A DNA stretch of 64,000 nt from Pseudomonas fontis (GCF_028656955.1 NZ_JAMDGY010000022.1:30843-94842); one strand, 5' to 3'. Counted from the first letter of the stretch, positions 41,341 through 50,766 are shown. Translations and numbers: made by a program. Notes: generated by a model not told the origin, from the letters alone.

Positions 41341-41379
41341 AAAAAAACGCCCCAAGCCGAAAAGATCAGGCCCGAGGCG
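41341..41379 (-). terminator. intrinsic terminator of the class III aminotransferase gene (minus strand)
   Basis: On the minus strand CGCCTCGGGC (41379-41370) pairs with GCTTGGGGCG (41357-41348), with three G-T pairs, followed by a seven-T run (41347-41341). It lies 37 bp after the stop of the aminotransferase gene at 41416. Confidence 0.85.
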
Positions 41380-41415
41380 ATGCGCAGGAACGCGAGACGG
41401 TTCGTTTGAATTCGG

Positions 41416-42681
41416 TTAACGCAGGCTCAACTGCGCGGTATGCACCCGGGCAAAAGCCCGCGCCAGGCGCAAAAGCATTTCATCGATATTGCCGTGGCTC
41501 ACCGTCAACGCCGGCGAGAAGCGCAGCACGTTCGGCTGCGCGGCATTGAGCAGCAGCCCTTCCTGCAACGCCGCCTTGACCACGTCAGGGGCCAGCTCGT
41601 CGCTCAGCTCCAGCGCCCAGAGCAAGCCCTGCCCTCGCACTTCACCCTGGCCATAGCGCCCGGCGAGTCGGCTGAGCCCATCGCGCAGATGGCGGCCGGA
41701 AGCCTGCACCTGCTCGAAGAAGCCCGGTTCAAGCACAGTCGCCAGCACGGCAAGGCCCGCCGCGCTCATCAGCGCATTGCCATGGTGGCTGCCTTCCAGC
41801 TCGCCGACCTCGGCGCAGCAGGCGCTGCCGCGGGCCAGCAAGGCTGCCAGCGGCACACCACCGCCCAGTCCCTTGCCCAGGGTGATGATGTCGGCACGCA
41901 CGCCGTAAGTCGTTTCCGCCAGCAAGGCGCCACAGCGCCCGATGCCCGTCTGCACTTCATCGAGGATCAGCAGGATGCCCAGCTCACGGCACAGCCGCTC
42001 GACCCCCTTGAGGTAATGCTGGGTGGCCGGGATAACGCCGGCTTCACCCTGGATCGGCTCAAGCATGATTGCCACCGTGCTTGAGTCAACCGCCGCATGC
42101 AGCGCCGCCAGGTCGTTGAAGGGCACCTTGCTGAAGCCTGGCAGGCCCGGTTCGCAGCGGTTGCACGGCGACGGGTCGGAAGCCGACAGCGCACCCAGCG
42201 TGCGGCCATGGCAACTCTGGCTGGCGGTGATGATGTGATAGGCGCCGTTGCGGTGCAGTTGGCCCCATTTGCGCGCCAGCTTGATCGCCCCTTCACAGGC
42301 TTCGGCGCCGCTGTTGAGCAGGTAGGCCTGGTCGCTGCCAGTGTGCTGGCACAGCTGGTTGACCAACTTCAGCAGGCCACGGCTATGGAACCCGGCCCCC
42401 GGGTTGATCAGCGCCTGGGTCTGCGCGTTGAGCGCCTGCACCAGTGCCTTGGGGCTGTGCCCCAGGCTGTTGACTGCACAGCCCTGGGTGAAATCCAGAT
42501 AAGCCCGGCCTTCGCTGTCCCACAGCCAGGAGCCCTGGCCGCGCACGAAGATCTGCGCAGCGCGTTCGGTGGCAGGCATCAGGCGATCACGGGACAACTG
42601 CTCGGCTTCGGCCATGGCCACAGGCGCAGGCACCTGTTCGGCTGCACGGGCGGCCTGACGCCGCAGGTTGAACAGGTTCAT
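41416..42681 (-). CDS. class III aminotransferase (acetylornithine/ornithine aminotransferase-like)
   Basis: 421 residues. The PLP-binding lysine is in ITLGKGLGGGVPLAALL and the cofactor aspartate in LILDEVQTGIGRCG; SGAEACEGAIKLARKW and NSLGHSPKALVQAL are also typical. Starts at MNLFNLRRQ (42681), not at the GTG three codons upstream. It is divergent from a LysR gene and may be its target. An aminotransferase near pqq genes is also reported in P. fluorescens. The substrate is not evident; the biosynthetic argD is probably elsewhere. Confidence 0.9.
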   Translation of the reverse strand: MNLFNLRRQAARAAEQVPAPVAMAEAEQLSRDRLMPATERAAQIFVRGQGSWLWDSEGRAYLDFTQGCAVNSLGHSPKALVQALNAQTQALINPGAGFHSRGLLKLVNQLCQHTGSDQAYLLNSGAEACEGAIKLARKWGQLHRNGAYHIITASQSCHGRTLGALSASDPSPCNRCEPGLPGFSKVPFNDLAALHAAVDSSTVAIMLEPIQGEAGVIPATQHYLKGVERLCRELGILLILDEVQTGIGRCGALLAETTYGVRADIITLGKGLGGGVPLAALLARGSACCAEVGELEGSHHGNALMSAAGLAVLATVLEPGFFEQVQASGRHLRDGLSRLAGRYGQGEVRGQGLLWALELSDELAPDVVKAALQEGLLLNAAQPNVLRFSPALTVSHGNIDEMLLRLARAFARVHTAQLSLR

Positions 42682-42847
42682 GCGCCCCACCCCTGCACCG
42701 CAGCACCGCGTTTTTTTGCCTTGCCTATGTAAATCCTGTCCGGATACACGCTGTTCATCTCGCCTGACGGCTCTGTAAGCCTTGTGAATACGGGATAGAC
42801 TAGGCGCGTCAGGGGTCTACGACCATTTCGTTTTTCGAGCTTTTTTG

Positions 42848-42862
42848 ATAAGTATTACTTAT
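42848..42862 (+). promoter_or_regulatory. LysR-type palindrome overlapping the LysR start codon
   Basis: ATAAGT-ATT-ACTTAT is a perfect 15-bp palindrome (T-N11-A class) at 42848-42862, reaching the first two bases of the ATG at 42861. LysR regulators bind such motifs, usually to repress themselves and activate the divergent gene. Binding here could also block ribosome access. Inference from sequence. Confidence 0.6.
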
Positions 42863-43781
42863 GGATTTCCGCCAACTGCGTTATTTCGTCGCGGTGTACG
42901 AAGAAGGTCATGTCGGCCGCGCTGCCGAGCGCCTGTCATTGTCGCAACCGGCGCTGTCGCAACAGATCCGCCAACTTGAGCACAGCCTCGATGTCAGCCT
43001 GTTCGAGCGCGGCAACAAGCGCCTGCTGCCGACCCTCGCTGCACACACCCTGTACAACCATGCCCTGCCCCTGCTGGACGGCTTGCAGCGCGCCCGCGAG
43101 GCACTGCGCAACTTCAAGGGGCAGGCGCTGCGAACCCTGGCCATCGGCGTGCTGCAAACCGTGCGCCCGAGCCTGGTGCCGCAGCTGCTCGACCGGGTGC
43201 GCAAGGCGCAGCCGCACCTTGTGGTGCAGATCTATGAACTGTCGGGGCTGGAGATCGAACGGCGCCTGCTCAACGGCACGCTGGATATCGGCATCAGCTA
43301 CCTGCCACCGCGCCAGCCGGGGCTGCATGGCTTGCTGCTGTATGAGGACGAACTGCAACTGGTGATCCCCAACACCCACCCATTGCGTGAGTTCAAGAAG
43401 GTCTCGCTCAAACAGGCGGCTGAACTGCCCATGCTGTTGCTGGGCGAGGAGTTCCAGGTCAGACAGATCTGGCAGACCCAACTGGCCAACCTTGGACGCC
43501 GCCCGCAGGTTCAGGCCGAGATGAACAACATGGGCGGGATTCTCGACAGCCTCGCGCACACCTCGCTGGCCACCGTGCTACCCGGCCGCGCGCAGGAAGC
43601 CGCGCAAGACCCGGCGCTGCTGTGGAAGCCACTGAGCGAGCCAAGGGTGCCGCTGAAAGTCGGTTTGGTGTTCCGCGATGCGCAACGCCAGCAAGCCTCG
43701 GTGGAGCTGCTGCGCACGTTGCTGGAAGAAGAGATCGACCCGCGCCAGATCGGCGTGTCGCCGCTGGATGTGCTCGGGTAA
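42861..43781 (+). CDS. LysR family transcriptional regulator
   Basis: 306 residues. N-terminal HTH MDFRQLRYFVAVYEEGHVGRAAERLSLSQPALSQQIRQLE-type sequence and a substrate-binding domain from about residue 90 (LRTLAIGVLQTVRPSLVPQLL). It resembles the CynR/OxyR subgroup, but the effector is not clear. It is divergent from the aminotransferase gene with about 180 bp between, the usual regulator-target arrangement. A palindrome spans its start codon. An intrinsic terminator follows. Confidence 0.93.
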   Translation: MDFRQLRYFVAVYEEGHVGRAAERLSLSQPALSQQIRQLEHSLDVSLFERGNKRLLPTLAAHTLYNHALPLLDGLQRAREALRNFKGQALRTLAIGVLQTVRPSLVPQLLDRVRKAQPHLVVQIYELSGLEIERRLLNGTLDIGISYLPPRQPGLHGLLLYEDELQLVIPNTHPLREFKKVSLKQAAELPMLLLGEEFQVRQIWQTQLANLGRRPQVQAEMNNMGGILDSLAHTSLATVLPGRAQEAAQDPALLWKPLSEPRVPLKVGLVFRDAQRQQASVELLRTLLEEEIDPRQIGVSPLDVLG

Positions 43782-43797
43782 AAAACGCAGGCAAAAG

Positions 43798-43821
43798 AAA
43801 ACCCCGCCGAAGCGGGGTTTT
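43798..43821. terminator. intrinsic terminator after the LysR gene
   Basis: AAAACCCCGC (43798-43807) and GCGGGGTTTT (43812-43821) form a 10-bp stem with a 4-nt loop and T-run on both strands, so it can work bidirectionally. Confidence 0.9.
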
Positions 43822-43967
43822 GCAGACTGTTTCCCTGACTTCCTTTTCACCCCGCCATCCATGGTGGGATCCTTTCGTGTCCTTTATGTCCTAGGCGCTT
43901 CCTGCGCTACGTCCATGTGAGAAAGATTACCCGTGGATCCAATCGTGCGATAGAGGCGAAAAGTCAC

Positions 43968-43999
43968 CACGCCATGTAAGCATTTGCTTACATGGCGTG
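43968..43999. terminator. perfect 14-bp stem-loop, terminator of the downstream acyl-CoA dehydrogenase gene
   Basis: CACGCCATGTAAGC and GCTTACATGGCGTG pair perfectly around ATTT, 8 bp past the minus-strand stop at 44007. No long T-run follows on the minus strand (GTGACTTTTCG comes after), so it may act with the 43798 structure or stabilise the mRNA end. Confidence 0.75.
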
Positions 44000-44006
44000 T
44001 TTATCG

Positions 44007-45785
44007 TTAAAACTGCTCGGCATCCAGCAGGTACAGCGACTCGCTACCGGCCTTCACCGAAGCGCTGAGCGAGTGAATACGCGGCAGCAGGCGGGCGAAG
44101 TAGAAGCGTGCAGTGCCCAGCTTGCTGGCGTAGAAGTCTTCTTCACCCTGCTTGGCCAACGCCGTGCGGGCCATCAGGGCCCACATGTAAGCATAGGCGG
44201 TATAGCCAAAGGCTTGCAGGTATTCGACCGAGGCGGCGCCGATTTCGTTGGGGTTGGACTTGGCACGGTCCAGGACCCAGGCGGTCAGCTCATCGAGGGA
44301 ATCCAGCGCTGCATTCAGCGGCTTGACGAACTCGCCCAGCTCCTCGCCAGCGCTAGCGGTGAAGTGGCGGATCTCGTCGGCGAACAACGTGTACAACGCC
44401 CCGCCGCTACCGACCACCTTGCGGCCCATCAGGTCGAGTGCCTGGATGCCGTTGGTGCCTTCGTAGATCTGGGTGATGCGCACATCGCGTACCAGCTGCT
44501 CCTGGCCCCACTCGCGGATATAGCCGTGGCCGCCGAAAATCTGCTGGCCGTGGACCGTGGTTTCCAGGCCGAGGTCGGTGAGGAAGGCCTTGGCGACCGG
44601 GGTCAGCAAGGCGACCAGGTCTTCAGCACACTTGCGCGTGGTGGCCTCTTCACTGTACTTGGCGGTGTCCAGTTGCATGGCGACGTAGGTGGAGAACGCG
44701 CGACCGCCTTCGTTCAACGCCTTCATGGTCAGCAGCATGCGCCGCACGTCCGGGTGGACAATGATCGGGTCGGCCACCTTTTCCTTGGCCACCGGGCCGG
44801 TCGGGGAACGGCTTTGCAGGCGGTCACGGGCGTATTCGACGGCGTTCTGGTAGGAGCGCTCGGCCGAAGCCAGGCCCTGGATACCGACGCCCAGACGCTC
44901 GTAGTTCATCATGGTGAACATCGCCGCCAGGCCTTTGTTCGGCTCGCCGACGATGTAGCCGACAGCTTCGTCGAAGTTCATCACACAGGTAGCCGACGCC
45001 TGGATACCCATCTTGTGTTCGATCGAACCGCAGGTCGCCGGGTTGCGTGCACCCAGGCTGCCATCGGCATTGACCATGAACTTCGGCACCAGGAACAGCG
45101 AAATGCCTTTGGGCCCTGCCGGCGCATCCGGCAGCTTGGCCAGCACCAGGTGAATGATGTTCTCGGTGAGGTCGTGCTCGCCGCCAGTGATGAAGATCTT
45201 GGTACCGCTGACCTTGTAGCTGCCGTCCGCCTGAGGCTCTGCCTTGGTGCGGATAATGCCCAGGTCCGTGCCGGCGTGCGGCTCGGTCAGGCACATGGAG
45301 CCCGCCCAGACGCCGGCGTACATGTTCGGCAGGTATTTTTCCTTGAGTTCTTCACTGGCGTGCGCGTTGATCGACAGGCAGGCCCCGGCGGTCAACATCG
45401 GGTACAGGCCGAAGGCCAGGCTGGAGGAGTTGACCATCTCTTCGACCTGGGCCGAGATCACCTTGGGCATGCCCATGCCGCCATAGGCCGGGTCGCCGCC
45501 GACACCCACCCAGCCGCCTTCGGCATAGGTGCGGTAGGCATCGATGAAGCCTGCCGGGGTGCGCACCGCGCCATTGTCCCAGTGGCAGCCCTCTTCGTCA
45601 GCTGCGCGGCTCAGCGGCGCGATGGTCTTGCTGGTGACCTTGCCGGCCTCTTCCAGCACTGCCAGGGCCGTCTCTTCATCGACCGCGTCGGCCAGGCCGG
45701 GCAACTGGGCCCAGAGCTTGTTGACCTCGAAGACTTCGTTGAGGACGAAGCGCATATCGCGCAGGGGCGCTTTGTAATCAGCCAT
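44007..45785 (-). CDS. acyl-CoA dehydrogenase (paralog 1)
   Basis: 592 residues. It begins MADYKAPLRDMRFVLNEVFE, shares ACAD features such as CLTEPHAGTDLG and QIYEGTNGIQALDLMGRK, and has the extended C-terminus of the Pseudomonas long ACAD class. It carries out the first flavin-dependent oxidation in beta-oxidation, passing electrons to ETF. It is paralogous to the gene at 47593, with a diguanylate cyclase gene between. In P. aeruginosa this locus corresponds to PA0508 as I recall. Chain-length preference cannot be read from sequence. Confidence 0.92.
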   Translation of the reverse strand: MADYKAPLRDMRFVLNEVFEVNKLWAQLPGLADAVDEETALAVLEEAGKVTSKTIAPLSRAADEEGCHWDNGAVRTPAGFIDAYRTYAEGGWVGVGGDPAYGGMGMPKVISAQVEEMVNSSSLAFGLYPMLTAGACLSINAHASEELKEKYLPNMYAGVWAGSMCLTEPHAGTDLGIIRTKAEPQADGSYKVSGTKIFITGGEHDLTENIIHLVLAKLPDAPAGPKGISLFLVPKFMVNADGSLGARNPATCGSIEHKMGIQASATCVMNFDEAVGYIVGEPNKGLAAMFTMMNYERLGVGIQGLASAERSYQNAVEYARDRLQSRSPTGPVAKEKVADPIIVHPDVRRMLLTMKALNEGGRAFSTYVAMQLDTAKYSEEATTRKCAEDLVALLTPVAKAFLTDLGLETTVHGQQIFGGHGYIREWGQEQLVRDVRITQIYEGTNGIQALDLMGRKVVGSGGALYTLFADEIRHFTASAGEELGEFVKPLNAALDSLDELTAWVLDRAKSNPNEIGAASVEYLQAFGYTAYAYMWALMARTALAKQGEEDFYASKLGTARFYFARLLPRIHSLSASVKAGSESLYLLDAEQF

Positions 45786-45908
45786 GGCAACCTCTCACAC
45801 CTTGAGTCGGGGGCGGCCCCGCAGGACCGATACACAGTAGGGAAACAGTGTACCCGAACAACTTTTGCGAGACATAGGGTCATCTGGCGACTATATAGTT
45901 CAATCCGG

Positions 45909-47192
45909 TCACGCCGTACGAACGGCCCCGCGCCGTGCCTGATGCCCGTGCGCCATGACACAGTTGCGCCCAGCGCCCTTGGCGCTGTAGAGCGCCTCGT
46001 CAGCAGACTTGAGCACTTCGTCGGGTGAGCGGTGCTCCACCAGTCGCTCGGCGGCGCCGATGCTGATGGTCACCGACACGCTGGTTGCCGCGACGACACC
46101 CCGGCGCTGGCGACCCTGGCTGTCATCCTGCGGACGGCTTTCCTGGTTGCGCAGCTGGATGTTGTAGTTGGCGATCATCTCGCGCACGGCTTCCAGGTGC
46201 GGCATGCATTCCTCAAGGGTCTTGCCGGCGAACACCAGGGCGAATTCTTCACCACCATAGCGGTAGGCACGCCCGCCACCCGTCACCTTGGACAGCTTGC
46301 TGGCGACCAGGCGCAGCACCTGGTCACCCACGTCATGGCCGTGGGTGTCGTTGAATTTCTTGAAGTGGTCGACGTCGGTCATCGCCAGCACATAGCCGCG
46401 CCCCAGGCGCTGCATGCGTTCGTTCAACGCCCGCCGCCCGGGCAAGCCGGTCAGCTCATCGCGGAAGGCCATCTGGTAAGCCTCATGGGACACCGCCGCG
46501 GCAATCATCAGCATCACCTGGCTGCACATGATGTTCAGGGTGAAGGGCAGGATGAAGGTTTGCGGCAGCATCCAGAACAGGCCGATCAAGCCAATGATCT
46601 GCGCCGCATGCAGCGGCCGTGGCTGACGCAGGTACTGCACCACGACCAGGATGAAGGCGGCGGCGAACATCGGGTAGGCCAGCTGGATCAGGCTCATCCA
46701 TTGCCCGTGCAGCGACGGCCAGCGGATTTCCGCGAGCCAACCCAGCAGCGCATGCGGGAAGCTCTGCTCCAGCCCAAGCGCCACACTGCCGACGGCCAGC
46801 AGCACGGCAAAGCGCGCGACCATGTCCTGGAACAGGTGGGTACGTTCCTGCCAGGCGCCAAACAGGCCGAACAGCATCGGCAGCAGCAGGCAGACCAGGT
46901 GGAACACCACGGCGGCATCTTCGCGCACCCGCCCGTTGTCACGGTAGAAGTCGGTCTGCATATCCAGCAGGTAGTAGGCGATATACACCGTGACCATCAG
47001 GAACAGTTCACGCTGGCGGCGGTACACCGCGCAGTAGGCACCGCCGAGCAACAGGACCAAGGTAGGCAAGACATTGAACAGCGACGTGAAGAAGACACTG
47101 AGGTCTCTTACATAAGCAGCCGCGAGCCCCGACAGCAGTAAAAATACCGACGGCAGGAAATGGCTCAGGCGTACAGCGGATAAACGAAACAA
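45909..47192 (-). CDS. membrane diguanylate cyclase (GGDEF)
   Basis: 427 residues. About seven hydrophobic segments fill residues 1-225; the C-terminal GGDEF domain has FRDELTGLPGRRALNERM, TDVDHFKKFNDTHGHDVGD and an intact RYGGEEF active site. It should make c-di-GMP. A hydrophilic insert (QESRPQDDSQGRQRRG) precedes VSVTISIGAAE. I use TTG at 47192, preceded by GGAGATTACCC; the reading frame gives FRLSAVRLSHF next. Its role near two fatty-acid dehydrogenases is unclear. Confidence 0.9.
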   Translation of the reverse strand: MFRLSAVRLSHFLPSVFLLLSGLAAAYVRDLSVFFTSLFNVLPTLVLLLGGAYCAVYRRQRELFLMVTVYIAYYLLDMQTDFYRDNGRVREDAAVVFHLVCLLLPMLFGLFGAWQERTHLFQDMVARFAVLLAVGSVALGLEQSFPHALLGWLAEIRWPSLHGQWMSLIQLAYPMFAAAFILVVVQYLRQPRPLHAAQIIGLIGLFWMLPQTFILPFTLNIMCSQVMLMIAAAVSHEAYQMAFRDELTGLPGRRALNERMQRLGRGYVLAMTDVDHFKKFNDTHGHDVGDQVLRLVASKLSKVTGGGRAYRYGGEEFALVFAGKTLEECMPHLEAVREMIANYNIQLRNQESRPQDDSQGRQRRGVVAATSVSVTISIGAAERLVEHRSPDEVLKSADEALYSAKGAGRNCVMAHGHQARRGAVRTA

Positions 47193-47411
47193 GGGTAATC
47201 TCCAACCCGGCAGATCAATAATGGCATTGTGCCTCTAATGTATCGGCAACGCACATGAATAGATGAATGCGCCGGCCCCCCCTTTAACGGCAGATATGCC
47301 GCAGGCTTGATGCTGATGCTGCACGGGATGGCGCGAGTGGTATTGCGTGAGCCTCTGAGGACCACTGATGTGCACGACCTGCTGTAAGAACAGCGGTGTT
47401 GCAGCGATCCA

Positions 47412-47507
47412 CTGTGGGAGCCGGCCTTGCCGGCGAAGAGGCCCGGCCAGACAACCATGATTCATGGCCGCTACGCAGCCAATCGCCGGCAAGGCCGGCT
47501 CCCACAG
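47412..47507. repeat. paired REP element (BIME)
   Basis: CTGTGGGAGCCGGCCTTGCC starts at 47412 and its inverted copy GGCAAGGCCGGCTCCCACAG ends at 47507, with about 55 nt between. It lies in the 400-bp gap between the diguanylate cyclase gene and the acyl-CoA dehydrogenase at 47593. The rest of that gap (47193-47411) shows no gene. Confidence 0.88.
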
Positions 47508-47540
47508 GACCAATGGCGATCCTGAACCTTGCTACTGGGA

Positions 47541-47574
47541 CAAAAAAAAACGCCTGCCGGTTAGGGCAGGCGTT
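47541..47574 (-). terminator. intrinsic terminator of the acyl-CoA dehydrogenase at 47593
   Basis: On the minus strand GGCAGGCG-type arms (CGCCTGCC 47551-47558 with GGCAGGCG 47565-47572) form the stem, followed by a nine-T run (47550-47542). It lies about 20 bp after the stop codon. Confidence 0.9.
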
Positions 47575-47592
47575 TCGGGATCAGGCTATCGA

Positions 47593-49398
47593 TCAGTACG
47601 ACAGGCCGAAATCCTCTTCCTTCATGTCCATCAGGTTGTTGGCACCCGACAGCATGGTCACTACGTGCGTACGGGTACGCGGCAGGATGCGCTGGAAGTA
47701 GAAGCGTGCAGTCTGCAGCTTGGCGGTGTAGAACGCCTCTTCGGTGGTGCCAGCCGCCAGTTTCTCGGCTGCCAGGCGCGCCATGTCAGCCCAGAAGTAG
47801 GCCAGGCAGGCGTAACCGGAGTACATCAGGTAGTCCACCGAAGCAGCACCGACTTCTTCGCGGTCCTTCATCGCGGCCATGCCCACTTTCATGGTCAGCT
47901 CGCCCCATTCCTTGTTCAGCGCAGCCAGAGGCTCGACGAACTCTTTGACGGCGGCATTGCCTTCCTGGTTCTGGCAGAACTTGTGGACGATCTTGGTGAA
48001 GCCCTTCAGCGCCTCGCCCTGGGTCATCAGGACTTTACGGCCGAGCAGGTCCAGCGCCTGGATACCGGTGGTGCCTTCGTACAGCATCGAGATGCGGCTG
48101 TCGCGAACGTTCTGCTCCATGCCCCACTCGGCGATGAAGCCGTGGCCGCCATAGATCTGCACGCCGTGGTTAGCCGACTCGAAGCCGACTTCGGTCATGA
48201 ACGCCTTGGCAATCGGGGTCATGAAGGCCAGCAGTGCATCGGCCTTCTTCTTCTCTTCTTCGTCCTGGCTGTACTTGACGATGTCGACCTGCTTGGCAGT
48301 GAAGTACACCATCGCACGGTTGCCTTCAGCGAAGGCCTTCATGGTCAGCAGCATGCGACGCACGTCCGGGTGGACGATGATCGGGTCAGCGGCTTTTTCC
48401 GGCGCTTTCGGGCCGGTCAGCGAACGCATTTGCAGGCGGTCGCGAGCGTATTTCAGGCCACCCTGGAACGCCACTTCAGCGTGGGCCAGGCCTTGCAGCG
48501 CGGTACCCAGGCGAGCGGTGTTCATGAAGGTGAACATGCAGTTCAGGCCTTTGTTGGCCGGGCCGATCAGGTAGCCGGTGGCTGCGTCGAAGTTCATCAC
48601 GCAGGTGGCGTTGCCGTGGATGCCCATCTTGTGCTCGAGGGAGCCACAGCTCACCGCGTTGCGCTCGCCCGCGGTACCGTCGGTGTTCGGCATGAACTTC
48701 GGCACGATGAACAGCGAAATGCCTTTGGTGCCAGCCGGTGCATCCGGCAGGCGGGCCAGCACGATATGGATGATGTTGTCGGCCATGTCGTGTTCACCGG
48801 CCGAGATGAAGATCTTGGTGCCGGAAACTTTGTAGGAGCCATCAGCCTGAGGCTCGGCCTTGGTGCGCAGCATGCCCAGGTCAGTGCCGCAGTGCGGCTC
48901 GGTCAGGCACATGGTGCCGGTCCACTCGCCGGACACCAGCTTGGTCAGGTAGGTCTCTTGCTGCTCGGCGGTGCCGTGCTCGGAGATGGTGTTCATCGCA
49001 CCATGGGACAGGCCTGGGTACATGCCCCACGACCAGTTCGACTCACCGACCATTTCGCTGACCGCCAGGCCCAGCGACTCCGGCAGGCCTTGGCCGCCGT
49101 GCTCGACGTCATGCGCCAGGCTCGGCCAGCCGCCTTCGACGAACTGCTTGTAGGCTTCCTTGAAGCCGGTTGGGGTTTTCACGCCCGACTCGCTCCAGGT
49201 GCAGCCTTCCAGGTCACCCACACGGTTCAGCGGGGCCAGTACCTGTTCACAAAACTTGGCGCCTTCCTCGAGGATGGCATCGACCATGTCGGGCGTGGCG
49301 TCCTGGCAAGCCGGCAGGCTCTGATAATGCGCTTCATAGCCGAGCAGCTCGTCACGAACGAAGCGAATATCACGCAAGGGGGCTTTGTATTCAGGCAT
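47593..49398 (-). CDS. acyl-CoA dehydrogenase (paralog 2)
   Basis: 601 residues, same family as the gene at 44007: [46 protein letters not shown]-terminus. The ACAD catalytic Glu region and FAD-binding motifs appear intact. Tandem PsrA-like operators stand in its upstream region, which suggests induction by long-chain fatty acids. The likely P. aeruginosa counterpart is PA0506, reported as fatty-acid induced. It uses ETF as electron acceptor. Confidence 0.92.
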   Translation of the reverse strand: MPEYKAPLRDIRFVRDELLGYEAHYQSLPACQDATPDMVDAILEEGAKFCEQVLAPLNRVGDLEGCTWSESGVKTPTGFKEAYKQFVEGGWPSLAHDVEHGGQGLPESLGLAVSEMVGESNWSWGMYPGLSHGAMNTISEHGTAEQQETYLTKLVSGEWTGTMCLTEPHCGTDLGMLRTKAEPQADGSYKVSGTKIFISAGEHDMADNIIHIVLARLPDAPAGTKGISLFIVPKFMPNTDGTAGERNAVSCGSLEHKMGIHGNATCVMNFDAATGYLIGPANKGLNCMFTFMNTARLGTALQGLAHAEVAFQGGLKYARDRLQMRSLTGPKAPEKAADPIIVHPDVRRMLLTMKAFAEGNRAMVYFTAKQVDIVKYSQDEEEKKKADALLAFMTPIAKAFMTEVGFESANHGVQIYGGHGFIAEWGMEQNVRDSRISMLYEGTTGIQALDLLGRKVLMTQGEALKGFTKIVHKFCQNQEGNAAVKEFVEPLAALNKEWGELTMKVGMAAMKDREEVGAASVDYLMYSGYACLAYFWADMARLAAEKLAAGTTEEAFYTAKLQTARFYFQRILPRTRTHVVTMLSGANNLMDMKEEDFGLSY

Positions 49399-49474
49399 AG
49401 CGATGAACCTCTGCTGATGAATCCTGGTAATAGGGAGACCGCGTCACACCGACCAGCTCTTGGCGGCTTTCGGT

Positions 49475-49502
49475 CAAACAGTTGTTTGAAACATACGTTT
49501 AC
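49475..49502 (-). promoter_or_regulatory. tandem PsrA-like operator (CAAAC-N4-GTTTG)
   Basis: CAAAC-AGTT-GTTTG at 49475-49488 exactly fits the PsrA consensus (G/CAAAC-N2-4-GTTTG/C); GAAAC-ATAC-GTTTA at 49488-49501 is a second, nearly perfect copy overlapping by one base. They lie about 80-105 bp upstream of the acyl-CoA dehydrogenase at 47593. PsrA represses beta-oxidation genes until long-chain acyl-CoA or fatty acid binds. The rest of the 271-bp gap (49399-49669) has no gene. Confidence 0.72.
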
Positions 49503-49669
49503 GCCGAAAACTTGTCAAGCACCCGCCCCAGGGCAGTTCGGCCATCCCGCACGCCCTGCAAGCCCCCTGGCTACCGCCTGCAAACGCGCAGCCGAGCGCC
49601 TGGCGTGAAAGCCAAGGCGCTGATGCGAAAAGATTAGTAGATGTAACGAAGGGCGCCGGACGGCCAGGG

Positions 49670-49966
49670 TCAGGCGTAGGTGTCGATCAGGGTACCGAGC
49701 ATTTCGTCCGATGCTTTGGCCACTTTGACACCGAGTTCGACCTGCTGCTTACCCAGGGCCAGTTCCACACTGCTGGTGGCCATGTCCATCTGCTGGCTGC
49801 GGTCGACCGAACGCAGGCGCTCGGCCTGGAAGTCGCTGGACTGGCTGGTGGCGGCACGTTCGACGGTGGTGTTGGCGATTTGACTGGCCGCTTGATCGAC
49901 GCGGTTCTGCCCAGCCTGAATGGCGCCCAGGCCGGCATAGAATGCGGAATTGCCCGAGATTTCCAT
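49670..49966 (-). CDS. small YjfB-like putative motility protein
   Basis: 98 residues: MEISGNSAFYAGLGAIQAGQNRVDQAAS, then QIANTTVERA, and a C-terminal LGKQQVELGVKVAKASDEMLGTLIDTYA. The repetitive amphipathic heptads resemble flagellar rod/hook axial proteins and the YjfB putative motility family. GGAG precedes the ATG at 49966; an upstream in-frame ATG adds 15 unlikely residues. It stands alone between the acyl-CoA dehydrogenase promoter and bioD. Function unproven. Confidence 0.8.
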   Translation of the reverse strand: MEISGNSAFYAGLGAIQAGQNRVDQAASQIANTTVERAATSQSSDFQAERLRSVDRSQQMDMATSSVELALGKQQVELGVKVAKASDEMLGTLIDTYA

Positions 49967-50084
49967 TTCAAAACTCCAGGACGCTGAAGGCGAAGGTGGC
50001 AATAGATACATCTATTGAAGCAGACCCTCGCGCAAAAGGCCCGTGAAAAACACTAATGGCACTGTGCCTTGCAATAGAGTTTGC

Positions 50085-50765
50085 CTAGTCCAGCAAGTCC
50101 AGTTGCAAGTGCTCGGCGACGGCTTCGGCAGACACTGCCTTCAAGCGCGGCACTCTGCCAAGGCATGGCGCGGGCAAGCGCTCGGCCAGGGTGGCGAGGT
50201 TTTCTTCCAGGCGCGAGGTGCGCGCATCGACGATATTGGCGACCCAGCCGGCCAGTAACAGGCCATCGCGGGCAATCGCCTCGGCGCTGAGCAGGGCGTG
50301 ATTGATGCACCCCAGGCGCACGCCGACCACCAGGATCACCGGCAATTGCAGGGCAACCGCCAGGTCCGAGAGGTTCGCCTCGTTCGACAGCGGCACACGC
50401 CAACCACCGGCACCTTCGATCAACGTGAAGTCTGCGCCTTGCTCCAGCACCGCGCGCATCGGCGCCAGCAACCCACCGACACTGAGCACCACACCGGCTT
50501 CACGGGCCGCCAGGTGCGGGGCGATGGCCGGTTCAAAGGCAAACGGATTGATGGCCTCGTAGGGCAGCTTGATCGTGCTTTGCGCCATCAGCGCCAGGGC
50601 ATCGTCGTTGCGCAGGCCCTTGGGCGTGACATGACAGCCAGAAGCCACCGGCTTTGCACCCAGCGTGCTCAACCCTGCAAGTTGCGCCGCGTGCAGCAAG
50701 CCTGCGGCAATCGTGGTCTTGCCAACATCGGTATCCGTGCCTGCGATGAAGTAGGCCGCATTCAT
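50085..50765 (-). CDS. bioD: dethiobiotin synthetase
   Basis: 226 residues. P-loop GTDTDVGKT at 9-17, with DxGK lysine 16. It makes dethiobiotin from DAPA, CO2 and ATP. Last gene of the bioBFHCD operon (minus strand), one base after bioC. Standard length. Confidence 0.95.
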   Translation of the reverse strand: MNAAYFIAGTDTDVGKTTIAAGLLHAAQLAGLSTLGAKPVASGCHVTPKGLRNDDALALMAQSTIKLPYEAINPFAFEPAIAPHLAAREAGVVLSVGGLLAPMRAVLEQGADFTLIEGAGGWRVPLSNEANLSDLAVALQLPVILVVGVRLGCINHALLSAEAIARDGLLLAGWVANIVDARTSRLEENLATLAERLPAPCLGRVPRLKAVSAEAVAEHLQLDLLD

Positions 50766-50766
50766 G

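Noticed and set aside
43968..43999. Perfect 14-bp palindrome as an attachment site or operator
   Set aside because: Located 8 bp after the acyl-CoA dehydrogenase stop between convergent genes, so an mRNA 3'-end hairpin is simpler.
47464..49608. 714-codon plus-strand ORF over the acyl-CoA dehydrogenase
   Set aside because: Antisense shadow of the minus-strand gene at 47593, beginning inside a REP element.
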